A stretch of 64,000 bases of DNA from Actinomadura terrae (lineage in GTDB: Bacteria > Actinomycetota > Actinomycetes > Streptosporangiales > Streptosporangiaceae), in assembly GCF_022751215.1 (NCBI RefSeq), contig NZ_JAICDG010000002.1, positions 124,001-188,000 of the forward strand, given 5' to 3'. The notes below the pieces were generated by a model, which did not search any database, was not told where the DNA came from, and worked only from the letters and a program-made list of their open reading frames with translations. Shown in pieces: positions 44,757 through 55,605 of the stretch (within the stretch, counting starts at the first letter, position 1; the number at the start of each line of letters is the position of its first letter). The position numbers and the translations under genes were made by a program.

Positions 44757-45344
44757 TCAGTTGGGTGTGGCGGGCGCGGGCGCGGCGGCCAGCAGGTGCA
44801 GGATCAGCTCCCGCAGCACCGAGGTCGCGGACGGCCGGTCCCGCGCGTCGCACGGGACGACCGGCACCGCCGGGTCGAGGCCGAGCGCCGAGCGCACCTC
44901 GTCGGGGCCGTAGCGGAACGCCGAGTCGAACTCGTTCACCGCGACGAGGAACCGGGTGCCCCGGCTCTCGAAGAAGTCGACGGCCTCGAAGGAGTCCTGG
45001 AGGCGGCGGGTGTCGGCGAGCACGATCGCGCCGAGCGCCCCGGCCGACAGCTCGTTCCACATGAACCAGAACCGCCGCTGCCCGGGCGTCCCGAACAGGT
45101 AGAGCACGATGCCGTGCTGCTCGATCGTGATCCGGCCGAAGTCGAGCGCCACGGTTGTGGTGGACTTGGCCTCCACCCCGCCGAGGTCGTCGACGCCGAC
45201 ACTGGCCGCGGTGATCAGCTCCTCGGTGCTCAGCGGCTCGATCTCGCTGACCGCGCCGACGAACGTCGTCTTCCCGACGCCGAAGCCGCCCGCGACGAGG
45301 ATCTTGACCTGGGTGGGGGGTTCCTCAGGCGCGTTGTAGGCCAT
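44757..45344 (-). CDS. cvnD: Conservon GTPase-like protein CvnD
   Basis: A 195-residue small G-protein-like ATP/GTP-binding protein. P-loop ILVAGGFGVGKTTFVGAVSEIEPLSTEE (VGKTT at the phosphate loop), the T-containing switch region KSTTTVALDFGRI, LFGTPGQRRFWFMWNEL in place of DxxGQ, and VAVNEFD for NKxD base recognition. Works with CvnA-C in a G-protein-coupled-like membrane complex known from Streptomyces. Its start overlaps cvnC by 20 bp. Confidence 0.95.
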   Translation of the reverse strand: MAYNAPEEPPTQVKILVAGGFGVGKTTFVGAVSEIEPLSTEELITAASVGVDDLGGVEAKSTTTVALDFGRITIEQHGIVLYLFGTPGQRRFWFMWNELSAGALGAIVLADTRRLQDSFEAVDFFESRGTRFLVAVNEFDSAFRYGPDEVRSALGLDPAVPVVPCDARDRPSATSVLRELILHLLAAAPAPATPN

Positions 45345-45714
45345 CGAGCAGCTTCTCCAAGAGGGCTCGGTCGGTCGGATCGGCGGCGATGTAGGTCGCC
45401 TGCGTGGTCATCGCCCGGCGATCCAGCAGGTCGGACAGCACGACCTTGGTGACCACCACGGGCAGTTGTAAGTGCGCGGCGACCTCGGCGACGGAGGTCG
45501 GCCTGCGGCACAGGTCGAGGGCGCGGGCGTACTCGGGATCGGCCGTGGGCGGCGGCCGGTCGGCCGCCACCACCAGCGAGAGCAGGCTCAGCTCGACGGA
45601 CGGGCGGGTGCGGCCCGCGGTCACCGTGTAGGGGCGGACGAGCCGTCCGGCGTCGTCGTCGAGCCACACCTCGTCGTCGGCGGGATCACCGCCGGGCACC
45701 GGCCCGGCCGTCAT
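45325..45714 (-). CDS. cvnC: Conservon DUF742 protein CvnC
   Basis: A 129-residue DUF742 protein: LVRPYTVTAGRTRP, then ARALDLCRRPTSVAEVAAHLQLPVVVTKVVLSDLLDRRAM, a winged-helix-like fold. ATG 45714 overlaps the cvnB stop (ATGA). In known conservons this protein interacts with CvnA, B and D. Confidence 0.94.
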   Translation of the reverse strand: MTAGPVPGGDPADDEVWLDDDAGRLVRPYTVTAGRTRPSVELSLLSLVVAADRPPPTADPEYARALDLCRRPTSVAEVAAHLQLPVVVTKVVLSDLLDRRAMTTQATYIAADPTDRALLEKLLDGLQRA

Positions 45715-46169
45715 GCCGGACGGCGCGGATCGGCGGCCGCGGCGGGCGGTCGCGCCGCGGTGTGCAGGAACGGGCGGACGGCCCTGATCAACCGGGCCAT
45801 CTCGAAACCGACGACGCCCGGATCGGCGTCGCCCCGGGCCAGCACCGCCAGCACCGAGTTGAAACCGGCCCAGGAGATGAACAGCTGGCTCGACTGGAGT
45901 TCGGCCACCACCTGCCGGACCTCGTTGCTGTTGTCGAACTTCGTGCCGGTGCTCCGCGCGATGGAGAACAACCCCGACGCGAGCGCGGCGAGATGCTCCG
46001 CGCTGGCCCGGTCGAAACCGTCGGATGCCTTCAGCATGCCGTCGGAGGACAGCAACACGCTCCCGCGTATCACCGGAACCTCCTCGCCCAGCCCCCGCAA
46101 CAGCCAAGCGAGATCTTGCGCCTGGTTCGGGGAGACAGCACTCAATGGACGCTCCTTATCGTTGGTCAT
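45711..46169 (-). CDS. cvnB: Conservon roadblock/LC7 protein CvnB
   Basis: A 152-residue roadblock/LC7-domain protein: DLAWLLRGLGEEVPVIRGSVLLSSDGMLKASDG and AALASGLFSIARSTGTKFD. Such proteins modulate the GTPase partner, in the way MglB acts on MglA. The C-terminal Ala/Pro tail is short. It is 6 bp downstream of cvnA and overlaps cvnC by 4 bp. Confidence 0.95.
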   Translation of the reverse strand: MTNDKERPLSAVSPNQAQDLAWLLRGLGEEVPVIRGSVLLSSDGMLKASDGFDRASAEHLAALASGLFSIARSTGTKFDNSNEVRQVVAELQSSQLFISWAGFNSVLAVLARGDADPGVVGFEMARLIRAVRPFLHTAARPPAAAADPRRPA

Positions 46170-46175
46170 GTCTCG

Positions 46176-47957
46176 TCAGTTCGCGCCGCCGGAGCCGTCC
46201 GGCGCGCCGTCGGTCTCCTCGGCGCTGCGGACGCCCCGCTTGAACGCGGCCATCAACCCGGGGTTGTGCTCGATCTCCGCCTCGTCGTCGGGGGGCGCGG
46301 CCACATCGACCTGCTGGGCCAGCTCGGGCGCGATGTGGGTCTGGGCCTGGCGGCGCGGCAGGGGCGGCCGCTCACCGGCGCTCCCGGACGGCGCGGGCGC
46401 GGCCGCCGGTGCGGGCGGCGGGCCGGGCACCGGGGCGGTCGGCGGGGGACTCGGCCGGGTGGACGGCTGGGCCGGTGCCGCCGCCGCGACCGGAACCGGA
46501 GCGGGCGCCGGTGCGGGAGTCGGTGCGGGCGCCGGTGCGGGAGCCGGGACGGGTGCGGGCGCCTGGGCGTGTGCGGGCGCGGGTGCGGGCTGCGGCGGCG
46601 CGGCGTGCCGGGGACCCGACGGCTTGGGCTGCGCCGGAGCCGGGGCAGGTGCCTGAGCGGGGGCCTGCGCCTGGACCGGGACCTGCGGTTGCGGTTGAGA
46701 CTGCGGCCCGGACTCGTCCGGGCCGCGGCCGTCCAGCTCCTTGGGCACGACGACCACGGCCTGGGTGCCGCCGTACACGTTTCCCTGGAGTTGCACGCGG
46801 ACCTTGTGGCGGCGCGCGAGCGCGGACACGACCAGCAGCCCGATCCGGCCGTCCTTCAGCAGCTCCTCGGTGTCGGCGCGCTCGTGGTCGGCGAGCAGGT
46901 CGTTGAGCCGCCGCTGGTCGCCGCGCGGGATGCCGAGCCCGCGGTCCTCGACCTCGATCGCGAGGCCCGCGCTGACGGTCTCGACGCGAATGTGCACCTG
47001 CGTGCTCGGCGGCGAGAACTTCGTGGCGTTCTCGATCAGCTCGGCGAGCAGGTGGACGACGTCGGCGACCGCGCCGCCGTGCAGCTCGCCCTCGATGGGC
47101 GGCACGACCTTGACGCGGTTGTAGTGCTCCACCTCGGCGATGGCCGAGCGCAGCACCTCGAAGACGCTGACCGGCCGCGTCCACTGGCGGCGGGACGCGG
47201 CGCCGCCGATCACCGCGAGGCTCTCGGCCTGGCGGCGCGTGCGGGTGGTGAGATGGTCCACCTTGAACAGCCCTTTGAGGAGGTCCGGATCCTCCACCTG
47301 GTTCTCCAGCTCGTCGAGGCCCTGGATGGCCCGGTGGGACAGCGACTGCATCCGCCGGGCGAGGTTCACGAAGACGCCGACGCGCTGGCTGGCGCGGTCG
47401 GGTTCGCGGGTGGCGGCGCCGAGCACGGTGTTCCAGGCCGCGCCCTGCGCCTGCCGTACCTCGTAGGCGAGTGCGATGACGGGATCGGCGCCGTCGGGGG
47501 GCGGCTGGTCCTCGGTGTAGGGCATGGCCGTCTCCCCGGCGCTCAGCCCCTCGGCCAGCCGTTGCAGGTCGCGGCGGCCGCGGGTGACCAGCAGCGCGAG
47601 CTCGCCGAGGCGCCGCCGCGTCGTCTCCTGCTCGCGGGCGACGGCCCGGGCGCGCTGCTGGAGCACCCGGCGGGTCGCCGCGTCCGCCGCCACCACGGCG
47701 ATCGCCAGGGTGATCACCGCGCCGCCGGCCGCGAGGGCGAGGACCAGGCGCGTCTGCCGGGCCACGTCGGCATCGCGGTACAGAACGCCCACCGCCGCCG
47801 TCTCGAATAGGCCGACAATGGCCGCCGGAAGGACGGAAATGGACAGGTGAAAGGTGCGTATACTGCGATGGCGACGCTTGCCGCGGGGCTGGGACCTGCC
47901 GGTTCGTCGACCATCTTGGGGTTCGGCGCCGGCGGCAGGTTCGAAGAAGTCAGGCAT
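46176..47957 (-). CDS. cvnA: Conservon membrane histidine-kinase-like protein CvnA
   Basis: A 593-residue protein. Two helices near the N terminus (SISVLPAAIVGLFETAAVGVLY; LALAAGGAVITLAIAVVAAD) flank a very short outer loop, a reduced version of the usual sensor. A dimerisation-like region (FVNLARRMQSLSHRAIQGLDELE) is followed by an HATPase domain: LLAELIENATKFSPP (N box), EDRGLGIP (G1) and GLLVVSALARRHKV (G2). The C-terminal ~130 residues are a Pro/Ala repeat (APAPAPTPAPAPAPVPVA). ATG 47957 is the start. First gene of the operon. Confidence 0.93.
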   Translation of the reverse strand: MPDFFEPAAGAEPQDGRRTGRSQPRGKRRHRSIRTFHLSISVLPAAIVGLFETAAVGVLYRDADVARQTRLVLALAAGGAVITLAIAVVAADAATRRVLQQRARAVAREQETTRRRLGELALLVTRGRRDLQRLAEGLSAGETAMPYTEDQPPPDGADPVIALAYEVRQAQGAAWNTVLGAATREPDRASQRVGVFVNLARRMQSLSHRAIQGLDELENQVEDPDLLKGLFKVDHLTTRTRRQAESLAVIGGAASRRQWTRPVSVFEVLRSAIAEVEHYNRVKVVPPIEGELHGGAVADVVHLLAELIENATKFSPPSTQVHIRVETVSAGLAIEVEDRGLGIPRGDQRRLNDLLADHERADTEELLKDGRIGLLVVSALARRHKVRVQLQGNVYGGTQAVVVVPKELDGRGPDESGPQSQPQPQVPVQAQAPAQAPAPAPAQPKPSGPRHAAPPQPAPAPAHAQAPAPVPAPAPAPAPTPAPAPAPVPVAAAAPAQPSTRPSPPPTAPVPGPPPAPAAAPAPSGSAGERPPLPRRQAQTHIAPELAQQVDVAAPPDDEAEIEHNPGLMAAFKRGVRSAEETDGAPDGSGGAN

Positions 47958-48385
47958 CGGCGTCCTCAGTGCGTTGACAGCGGAGATCACGATACTGAGT
48001 AATACGTACTCGTAGGGGTACAGCTCGGATCTAGGCTGGCACAACGCCTCATCGGGGAAGCACGGATTGCTGAGATTCCACCGTCCCGCTGACTCTATCA
48101 GGGTGTCCGTCCGGTGATGTCCCTTTTGCTGGGCTATTCCGGCCCCCAGCCGTCATCTCGTGTTCACCTGCGCGGTTGTCTCGATCCGATGCATCGGACG
48201 ACTGAAAACGGTCGATAAGGCCAGCCGCTAACGCGCCCCCGCGAGATCATCTCCGTTCTCCCCTTATCGGCGTTGCTGACCTGCGGAAATCCACGCCCGG
48301 TAGTCGGCCCGGGACCCGTCCCGGTACCGCCGACGAACAATTGGTGCGGCCCGCCGTCAGCCCCGCTTCGCGCCGAAGGACGACG
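47958..48385. promoter_or_regulatory. Divergent control region between cvnA and the membrane protein gene
   Basis: This 428-bp gap has no gene. It holds several symmetric elements: GAGTA-ATACG-TACTC (47997-48011), the perfect palindrome TCCGATGCATCGGA (48185-48198) and distant arms CGATAAGG/CCTTATCG (48213-48220 and 48262-48269). A run AATACGTACTCGT close to cvnA is AT-rich enough for a promoter. Binding factors are unknown. Confidence 0.45.
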
Positions 48386-49879
48386 ATGTATCCCCCAAGC
48401 CAGGGCACGCCCCCACCGCCCCCACCTCCGTACTCTCCGCCACCGGCCCCGACGCCCCCGCGCCGGTTCCGACCGCCGCGCGATCCGCTGGCCGTCGCGC
48501 TCGCCAACGCGTCCCTGCTCAACGTCGGCTACCTGATGCTCGGGCGGTACCGCCGCGCCGTCGCCACGGGGATCGTCACCCTCGTCCTCCTCGACGTGCT
48601 CGCGGAGTCGGGACATTCGGTGTGGTTCGAGCTCCTCGTGCTGGTCTACTGGGCGGCCCTCGTCGCGAACGGCTGGTTCCTGGCGGGCGGGCGGAGCGCC
48701 TGGGCCGGTTGGTCCGGAGTGGGCAGGGTGCGCGGGCAGTTCGTGGTGGCGCTCGCCGCCACGCTCCCGGTGCTGCTGGTGCTGGGCCTCCTGCGCTACA
48801 ACGCCGCCACGGTCGGCGACGCGCTCGCGGACGCCCGCCGCGACGGCGACTGCGCGAAGGCGCGGAAGGCCCAGCGCGACATCTGGTTCGGCGACCGCGT
48901 CGCCGACTCCCCGCTGGTCGCCGAAGCCGAGCGGACGGCCCGCGTGTGCCGGAGGCTCGCGGCGGCCGGAGCGGACTTCACGACCGCGTTGTCCGGCGGC
49001 AGCACCCTCGCGCTGGTGCGGGGTTTCGACGGCCTCGCGTGGGTGCTGCGGCACGAGCCCGGCCACGGGCGGATGGTCGAGGTCGTGCTGGACGGCTTCC
49101 TGCGCGGCCTGCCCGCCAAGGACCACTGCGCCACGGTCGCGCTCACCGACTGGCTCCGCGCGCGGCACGCGAGCCACGACATGCTCGACCGGTCGGCCGC
49201 GATCGTCGCGCGGACGGCGCCCGCCGCGCTGATCGCATGCGGCGACCAGCTCATGTCCGCCAAGGAATGGTTGGCGGCGCGCGTCCGCTACCAGGACCTC
49301 CTCGACCGCTATCCGAATTTCGCGCAGGCCGCCCAGGCGCGCGAGGGCGTCAGAAAGGCCACGCTCGCCATTGAGCTGGCGCAGGTCACGCAACTGCTGA
49401 AGGACAGCGACGACGCCGACGACCTCGACAGCGGCTATTGCGCCGACCCGGCGAAATACAGCGGCGCGCCCGCCTACGGCAGGGGCACCAATCGCGCGTA
49501 CTTCACCGGCCCCGGTGAATACGCGGGCAGGCTGCCCGGCGGCTGGAAGACCCGGGACGCGGCCAAGGCGTCGCTGGTGGTCTGCATGGGGGAGAAGGAA
49601 ATGGGGCAACGCGTCCAGACCTGCCCCTATGTGCCGGAGAAGGGGCACTGGGGCGTCTCGAACGTGACCTTCCGGAAGATCGCGGTACCCGTGAAGGTGT
49701 ACGAGTTGCGGACCGGAAAGCGCGTCGCCGACAAGAAGGTGCAGATCGGCGGTTCGAGTTGCCCCGGGCGGATCGAGTACGAGAGCTACCTTGGGGAGGG
49801 GCCCCCGCCGGACGAGATGTACGTCGACGCGTCCACCTCCGACATCCGGGACGCTTTCGAATCGCTCGTCGTCCGCTGA
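48386..49879 (+). CDS. Uncharacterised membrane protein with Pro-rich N terminus
   Basis: A 497-residue protein starting MYPPSQGTPPPPPPPYSPP, a cytoplasmic Pro-rich tail, followed by two or three helices (AVATGIVTLVLLDVLA; ELLVLVYWAALVANGWFLA; FVVALAATLPVLLVLGLL). The rest is probably outside, with helical repeats around 135-310 that resemble tetratricopeptide pairs (WLAARVRYQDLLDRYPNFAQAAQAREGV), and a C-terminal ~150-residue beta-rich, Cys-containing domain (VVCMGEKEMGQRVQTCPY). The last part resembles a domain found in other actinobacterial envelope proteins. Family not recognised. ATG 48386 follows GAAGGA. Confidence 0.75.
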   Translation: MYPPSQGTPPPPPPPYSPPPAPTPPRRFRPPRDPLAVALANASLLNVGYLMLGRYRRAVATGIVTLVLLDVLAESGHSVWFELLVLVYWAALVANGWFLAGGRSAWAGWSGVGRVRGQFVVALAATLPVLLVLGLLRYNAATVGDALADARRDGDCAKARKAQRDIWFGDRVADSPLVAEAERTARVCRRLAAAGADFTTALSGGSTLALVRGFDGLAWVLRHEPGHGRMVEVVLDGFLRGLPAKDHCATVALTDWLRARHASHDMLDRSAAIVARTAPAALIACGDQLMSAKEWLAARVRYQDLLDRYPNFAQAAQAREGVRKATLAIELAQVTQLLKDSDDADDLDSGYCADPAKYSGAPAYGRGTNRAYFTGPGEYAGRLPGGWKTRDAAKASLVVCMGEKEMGQRVQTCPYVPEKGHWGVSNVTFRKIAVPVKVYELRTGKRVADKKVQIGGSSCPGRIEYESYLGEGPPPDEMYVDASTSDIRDAFESLVVR

Positions 49880-49893
49880 GGAGTTCGGGTTGT

Positions 49894-49903
49894 CCCCCCC
49901 CCC
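49894..49903. repeat. Run of ten C residues
   Basis: A C10 homopolymer, 57 bp upstream of the TAP-like hydrolase start and just after the preceding gene. Runs this long are prone to slippage or to sequencing error; its position would let length changes affect promoter spacing. Confidence 0.6.
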
Positions 49904-49959
49904 GGGCCACGAGCCAGCCGTAGTGATCTCGCCCGGGCCCGGGCGGTGGGATCGGACGC

Positions 49960-51537
49960 ATGACCATGCCACGCATCGCAACGGCCGTCGCCGCGCTCGG
50001 CGTCGCCGGGCTCGTCGGCTGGACGGGGACGGTTTCGGCCGCGGCCTCGGCACCGGCGTCCCGGCCGTCCTCGCCCGGCGGCCTGTCGCGTTACCTCGGG
50101 CAGCGGCTGGACTGGGGCGCCTGCCCGTCCGACGCCGCCGAACTGACCAAGGCGGGCGCTGAGTGCGCGAAGGTGCGCGTACCGCTCGACTACGCGGCGC
50201 CCGGCGGGCCGTCCATCGAGATCGCCGTCTCCCGCGTCAAGGCGAAGGATCAGGCGCACCGGCGCGGCATCCTGCTCGCCAACCCCGGCGGCCCCGGCGG
50301 GCCGGGGCTGGAGTACGCGGCGCTGATGCGGCCCGCGATGAAGGACGCGGCGGACCGCTACGATCTCATCGGCTTCGACCCGCGCTTCGTCGGCCGCAGC
50401 ACCCCGATCTACTGCGGGGACTCGCCGAAGCCCGCCGACACGCATTCGCGGCGGGAGGCGTTCGAGGCGTCGGTGCGGAACGCGCGGGACACGGCCGAGC
50501 GCTGTTACGAGCACGGGAACAACGCGGCACTGCTGCCCCACGCGTCCAGCCGGAACGTCGCCCGCGACATGGACCTGATCCGTGCCGTCCTCGGCGAGCG
50601 CAAACTGTCCTACTACGGCATCTCCTATGGCGCCGACCTCGGCGCCGCGTACACGCAGCTGTTCCCCGGGCACGCCGACCGCATCGTGATCGACAGCGTC
50701 ACCGACCCGGCGAAGACGCAGTACGAGAACTTCCAGGCCGCCGGTCCGGCGCAGGAGCGCGGCCTCTCCGAATGGGCCGCGTGGACGGCCCGCCGCTCGG
50801 ACCGGTACAAGCTCGGCAGCACGCCCCGCCAGGTGAGGGCGACCGTCGAGAACATCAGCGCCAAGACCGACAAGGGCCCCCTCACGCTCGGCGAGTACAA
50901 GGTGAACCCGAGCGTGCTCGGGCTGTTCCTGCGCCAGATGGTCGGCATCGAGGAGAACAACGACGTCCTCGCGAGGAGCGTCCAGAACCTGGCCGACGCC
51001 GCCGCCGGACGGCAGGTGAAGCCGATCCCCGAACTCGCGGGCTGGCTCGGCCTGTTCGAGAACCCGAGCCCCGAGCTCGACAACCTGTTCAACAGCGGCA
51101 ACGCGGTCATGTGCGGGGACGGCGGCTGGCCCGCCGGGGGATGGCCGACCGAACCGGAACAGTACTGGCGGAACATCGAGCGGGCGCGCCCCACCCAGCC
51201 GGTCTTCGCGGCGGTGGCGAACGCGATCTTCCCGTGCCCGTTCTGGAAGACCGAGCCGCGCGAACCGGGCGTCGCGGTCGACAACCGCGTGCCGCTGCTC
51301 CTCCTCCAGGCCACGCGCGACAACAACGTCCCCTACGAGGGCGCGGTCGCGTTGCACCGCAGGCTGAAGGGCTCCCGCATGATCTCGGCGGACCTGCGCT
51401 CGCACGGCGTCTACGGACGCGCCGTCGACGGCCTCACCCCCGTCCCCTGCGCGGACGACGCCGTCAACGCCTACCTGCGGACCGGCACGCTGCCCGCCGC
51501 CGACCTCACCTGCGCGCACCCCCAGGAGCGACGATGA
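49960..51537 (+). CDS. Secreted TAP-like alpha/beta hydrolase (tripeptidyl aminopeptidase family)
   Basis: A 525-residue exported enzyme. Signal peptide about 1-31 (MTMPRIATAVAALGVAGLVG, cleavage after an Ala-rich stretch). Seen: LLANPGGPGGPG (oxyanion-hole region), YDLIGFDPRFVGRS, nucleophile elbow YYGISYGADLG (Ser of GxSYG), and a late LLLQATRDNNVPYEGAVAL with SHGVYGRAV supplying the probable Asp and His. Members release N-terminal peptides from proteins. ATGA overlap with the next gene shows coupling to a serine hydrolase, so both exported enzymes are made together. Confidence 0.92.
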   Translation: MTMPRIATAVAALGVAGLVGWTGTVSAAASAPASRPSSPGGLSRYLGQRLDWGACPSDAAELTKAGAECAKVRVPLDYAAPGGPSIEIAVSRVKAKDQAHRRGILLANPGGPGGPGLEYAALMRPAMKDAADRYDLIGFDPRFVGRSTPIYCGDSPKPADTHSRREAFEASVRNARDTAERCYEHGNNAALLPHASSRNVARDMDLIRAVLGERKLSYYGISYGADLGAAYTQLFPGHADRIVIDSVTDPAKTQYENFQAAGPAQERGLSEWAAWTARRSDRYKLGSTPRQVRATVENISAKTDKGPLTLGEYKVNPSVLGLFLRQMVGIEENNDVLARSVQNLADAAAGRQVKPIPELAGWLGLFENPSPELDNLFNSGNAVMCGDGGWPAGGWPTEPEQYWRNIERARPTQPVFAAVANAIFPCPFWKTEPREPGVAVDNRVPLLLLQATRDNNVPYEGAVALHRRLKGSRMISADLRSHGVYGRAVDGLTPVPCADDAVNAYLRTGTLPAADLTCAHPQERR

Positions 51538-52715
51538 ACAAGCACGTCACCGGCACCCTGGCCGCGGGCGCGCTGCTGGCCGCCCTCGCGCCGTCCGCGT
51601 CCGCAGCGGCCCCGGCTACGAGCGATCTTCAGCGGGACGCGGACGCCATCCACGCGACCGGCGCCACCGGCGTCCTCGCCGAGATGCAGACCGACCACGA
51701 CAGCCGCGTCGCCCGCGCCGGAGTCGCCGACCTGAAGACCCGGCAGGCCGTCCCGTGGAACTCCTACTACCGGATCGGCAGCGACACCAAGACGTTCACC
51801 TCGACCGTCGCGCTGCAACTGGTCGGTGAGGGCAAACTCCGGCTGACCGACACCGTCGAGAAATGGCTCCCCGGCGTCGTCAAGGGCCACGGGAACGACG
51901 GGCGCAAGATCACTGTGAAGAACCTGCTGCGCCAGACCAGCGGCCTGAACGACTACGTCGCGATCCAACTGGGCGACGGCAGCGACCTGACGCCTGAGAA
52001 GTACAAGGAGAACCGGTTCCGCTCGTCCACGCCGAGCGAGCAGGTCGCGGCGGCGATGACCGAACCGCCGCAGTGGGTCCCGGACGCGGCGAACCCCGCG
52101 GAGGAGACCCACTGGGGCTACTCCAACACCAACTACGTGCTCGCCGGGATGATCATCGAGAAGGTCACCGGGCACCCGTGGGAGCAGGAGGTCCACGACC
52201 GGATCATCGAGCCGCTCGGCCTGCGGCACACGATGACGCCCGCCGGGTCGTCCTACGTCCCGCAGCCGAGCGCCACCGCCTACACCCGGTTCCCGGGACG
52301 GACCGACCTCACCGACACCTCCGTCGCCACGGGCGGCTGGGCCGACGGCGGGATCATCAGCACGACCCACGACCACGGGACTTTCCTCCGCGCGCTGATG
52401 AGCGGGAAACTGCTGAAGCCCGCCCAGCTCGCGCAGATGAAGCAGACCGTGAAGGTCACCGACTGGGTCTCCGCGCCCGGCGTCCGGTACGGCTTGGGCA
52501 TCGCGTGGCGGCCCGCCGGGAACTGCGGCGGCGGGATCTGGTTCCACGGCGGCACGAGCCTCGGCGTGGTCTCGGAGTCGGGCGTGACCCCGGACGGCCG
52601 CCGCGCCGCGAACGTCGCCGTCTCCACCTTCCGGGTCGGCGGCGACGGCCAGGAGGCCCAGGACAGGGCGTCGCTGCGGCTGGTCGAGGCCGCCCTCTGC
52701 CCCACCTCCCGCTAA
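51534..52715 (+). CDS. Secreted serine hydrolase (beta-lactamase/D-Ala-D-Ala carboxypeptidase-like)
   Basis: A 393-residue penicillin-binding-type enzyme. Signal peptide about 1-26 (GTLAAGALLAALAPSASAAA). Motif 1 is S83-DTK86 (SxxK), motif 2 WGYSNTN (YxN) and motif 3 WFHGGTS (HxG in place of KTG). It resembles class C-like carboxypeptidases and esterases. ATG 51534 overlaps the preceding stop by 4 bp. It likely works on peptides or cell-wall precursors outside, alongside the TAP-like hydrolase. Confidence 0.92.
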   Translation: MNKHVTGTLAAGALLAALAPSASAAAPATSDLQRDADAIHATGATGVLAEMQTDHDSRVARAGVADLKTRQAVPWNSYYRIGSDTKTFTSTVALQLVGEGKLRLTDTVEKWLPGVVKGHGNDGRKITVKNLLRQTSGLNDYVAIQLGDGSDLTPEKYKENRFRSSTPSEQVAAAMTEPPQWVPDAANPAEETHWGYSNTNYVLAGMIIEKVTGHPWEQEVHDRIIEPLGLRHTMTPAGSSYVPQPSATAYTRFPGRTDLTDTSVATGGWADGGIISTTHDHGTFLRALMSGKLLKPAQLAQMKQTVKVTDWVSAPGVRYGLGIAWRPAGNCGGGIWFHGGTSLGVVSESGVTPDGRRAANVAVSTFRVGGDGQEAQDRASLRLVEAALCPTSR

Positions 52716-52821
52716 GGCGCAGGTCAGAACCCCGCCGCGGCCCGCAACGCGCCCCGGGCCGCGGCGGTCCGCCGTCGTAGCGCCGACGCGGGCAACGGCT
52801 GGGCAAAGAGGCCCATTCTAA

Positions 52822-52838
52822 TCTTGACTCATTCAAGA
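52822..52838. promoter_or_regulatory. Fur/CatR-type operator upstream of the fur-katG pair
   Basis: TCTTGA-CTCAT-TCAAGA, a perfect 6-bp-arm palindrome. It has the form of the FurS/CatR/FurA boxes reported before actinobacterial catalase-peroxidase operons. A TTG at 52824 that could extend the regulator lies inside it, so the true start is downstream. Confidence 0.75.
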
Positions 52839-52859
52839 AAGCGCGCCAGTCTGTGGTGC

Positions 52860-53291
52860 GTGGCGACGCCCATGGACTTCCGGCAGATGCTGCGCGGGGC
52901 CGCGCTGCGCGTGACCCGGCCCCGCCTGGCGGTGCTGAGCGCGGTTCACGCGCATCCGCACGCCGACACCGACTCGATCATCGGTGCCGTGCGCGCCGAC
53001 CTCCCGGCGGTGTCCCACCAGGCGGTGTACGACTCGCTGCGCACGCTCACGGCGGCGGGTCTGGTGCGGCGCATCCAGCCGTCCGGCCATGTGGCCCGGT
53101 ACGAGTCACGGGTCGGCGACAACCACCACCACGTCGTCTGCCGGACCTGCGGGGAGATAGCCGACGCCGACTGCGCGGTCGGCGAGGCGCCCTGTCTCAC
53201 CGCGTCCGACGACAGCGGCTTCTCGATCGACGAGGCCGAGGTCATCTACTGGGGCCTGTGCCCCGGGTGTGCCACAACCCAGAGTTCCTGA
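52860..53291 (+). CDS. furA: Fur-family redox regulator (FurA/CatR type)
   Basis: A regulator of 143 residues from GTG 52860; ATG 52872 is an alternative, and neither has a strong ribosome site. Winged helix: LRVTRPRLAVLSAVHAHPHADTDSIIGAVR, VSHQAVYDSLRTLTAAGLVRRIQP. Metal-binding features: DNHHHVVCRTCGEIAD (His cluster and CxxC) and CPGCA near the end (second CxxC). In this subgroup oxidation or metal loss lifts repression of katG, which lies 27 bp downstream. The upstream palindrome would give autoregulation. Confidence 0.92.
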   Translation: MATPMDFRQMLRGAALRVTRPRLAVLSAVHAHPHADTDSIIGAVRADLPAVSHQAVYDSLRTLTAAGLVRRIQPSGHVARYESRVGDNHHHVVCRTCGEIADADCAVGEAPCLTASDDSGFSIDEAEVIYWGLCPGCATTQSS

Positions 53292-55547
<2,256 letters not shown>

Positions 55548-55558
55548 TCGTCCCGGTG

Positions 55559-55596
55559 ACGTCCAGGTCGGCCCGTGCGCGGGTCGGCCTGGACGT
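55559..55596. terminator. Long stem-loop after katG
   Basis: ACGTCCAGGTCGGCCCG pairs with CGGGTCGGCCTGGACGT across a 4-base loop, with only two G-U pairs in 17. It ends in TTTCC. It separates katG from the convergent second Fur gene and probably stops transcription from both. Confidence 0.75.
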
Positions 55597-55605
55597 TTCC
55601 GCTGT

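Noticed and set aside
46480..46690. Short GC-rich repeats that could be read as a satellite or CRISPR-like array.
   Set aside because: They are in-frame Pro/Ala codon repeats of the CvnA tail, irregular in length and without spacers.
52824..52859. TTG 52824 as the start of the katG-linked Fur gene.
   Set aside because: It lies inside the Fur-box palindrome and would add residues not found in the family.
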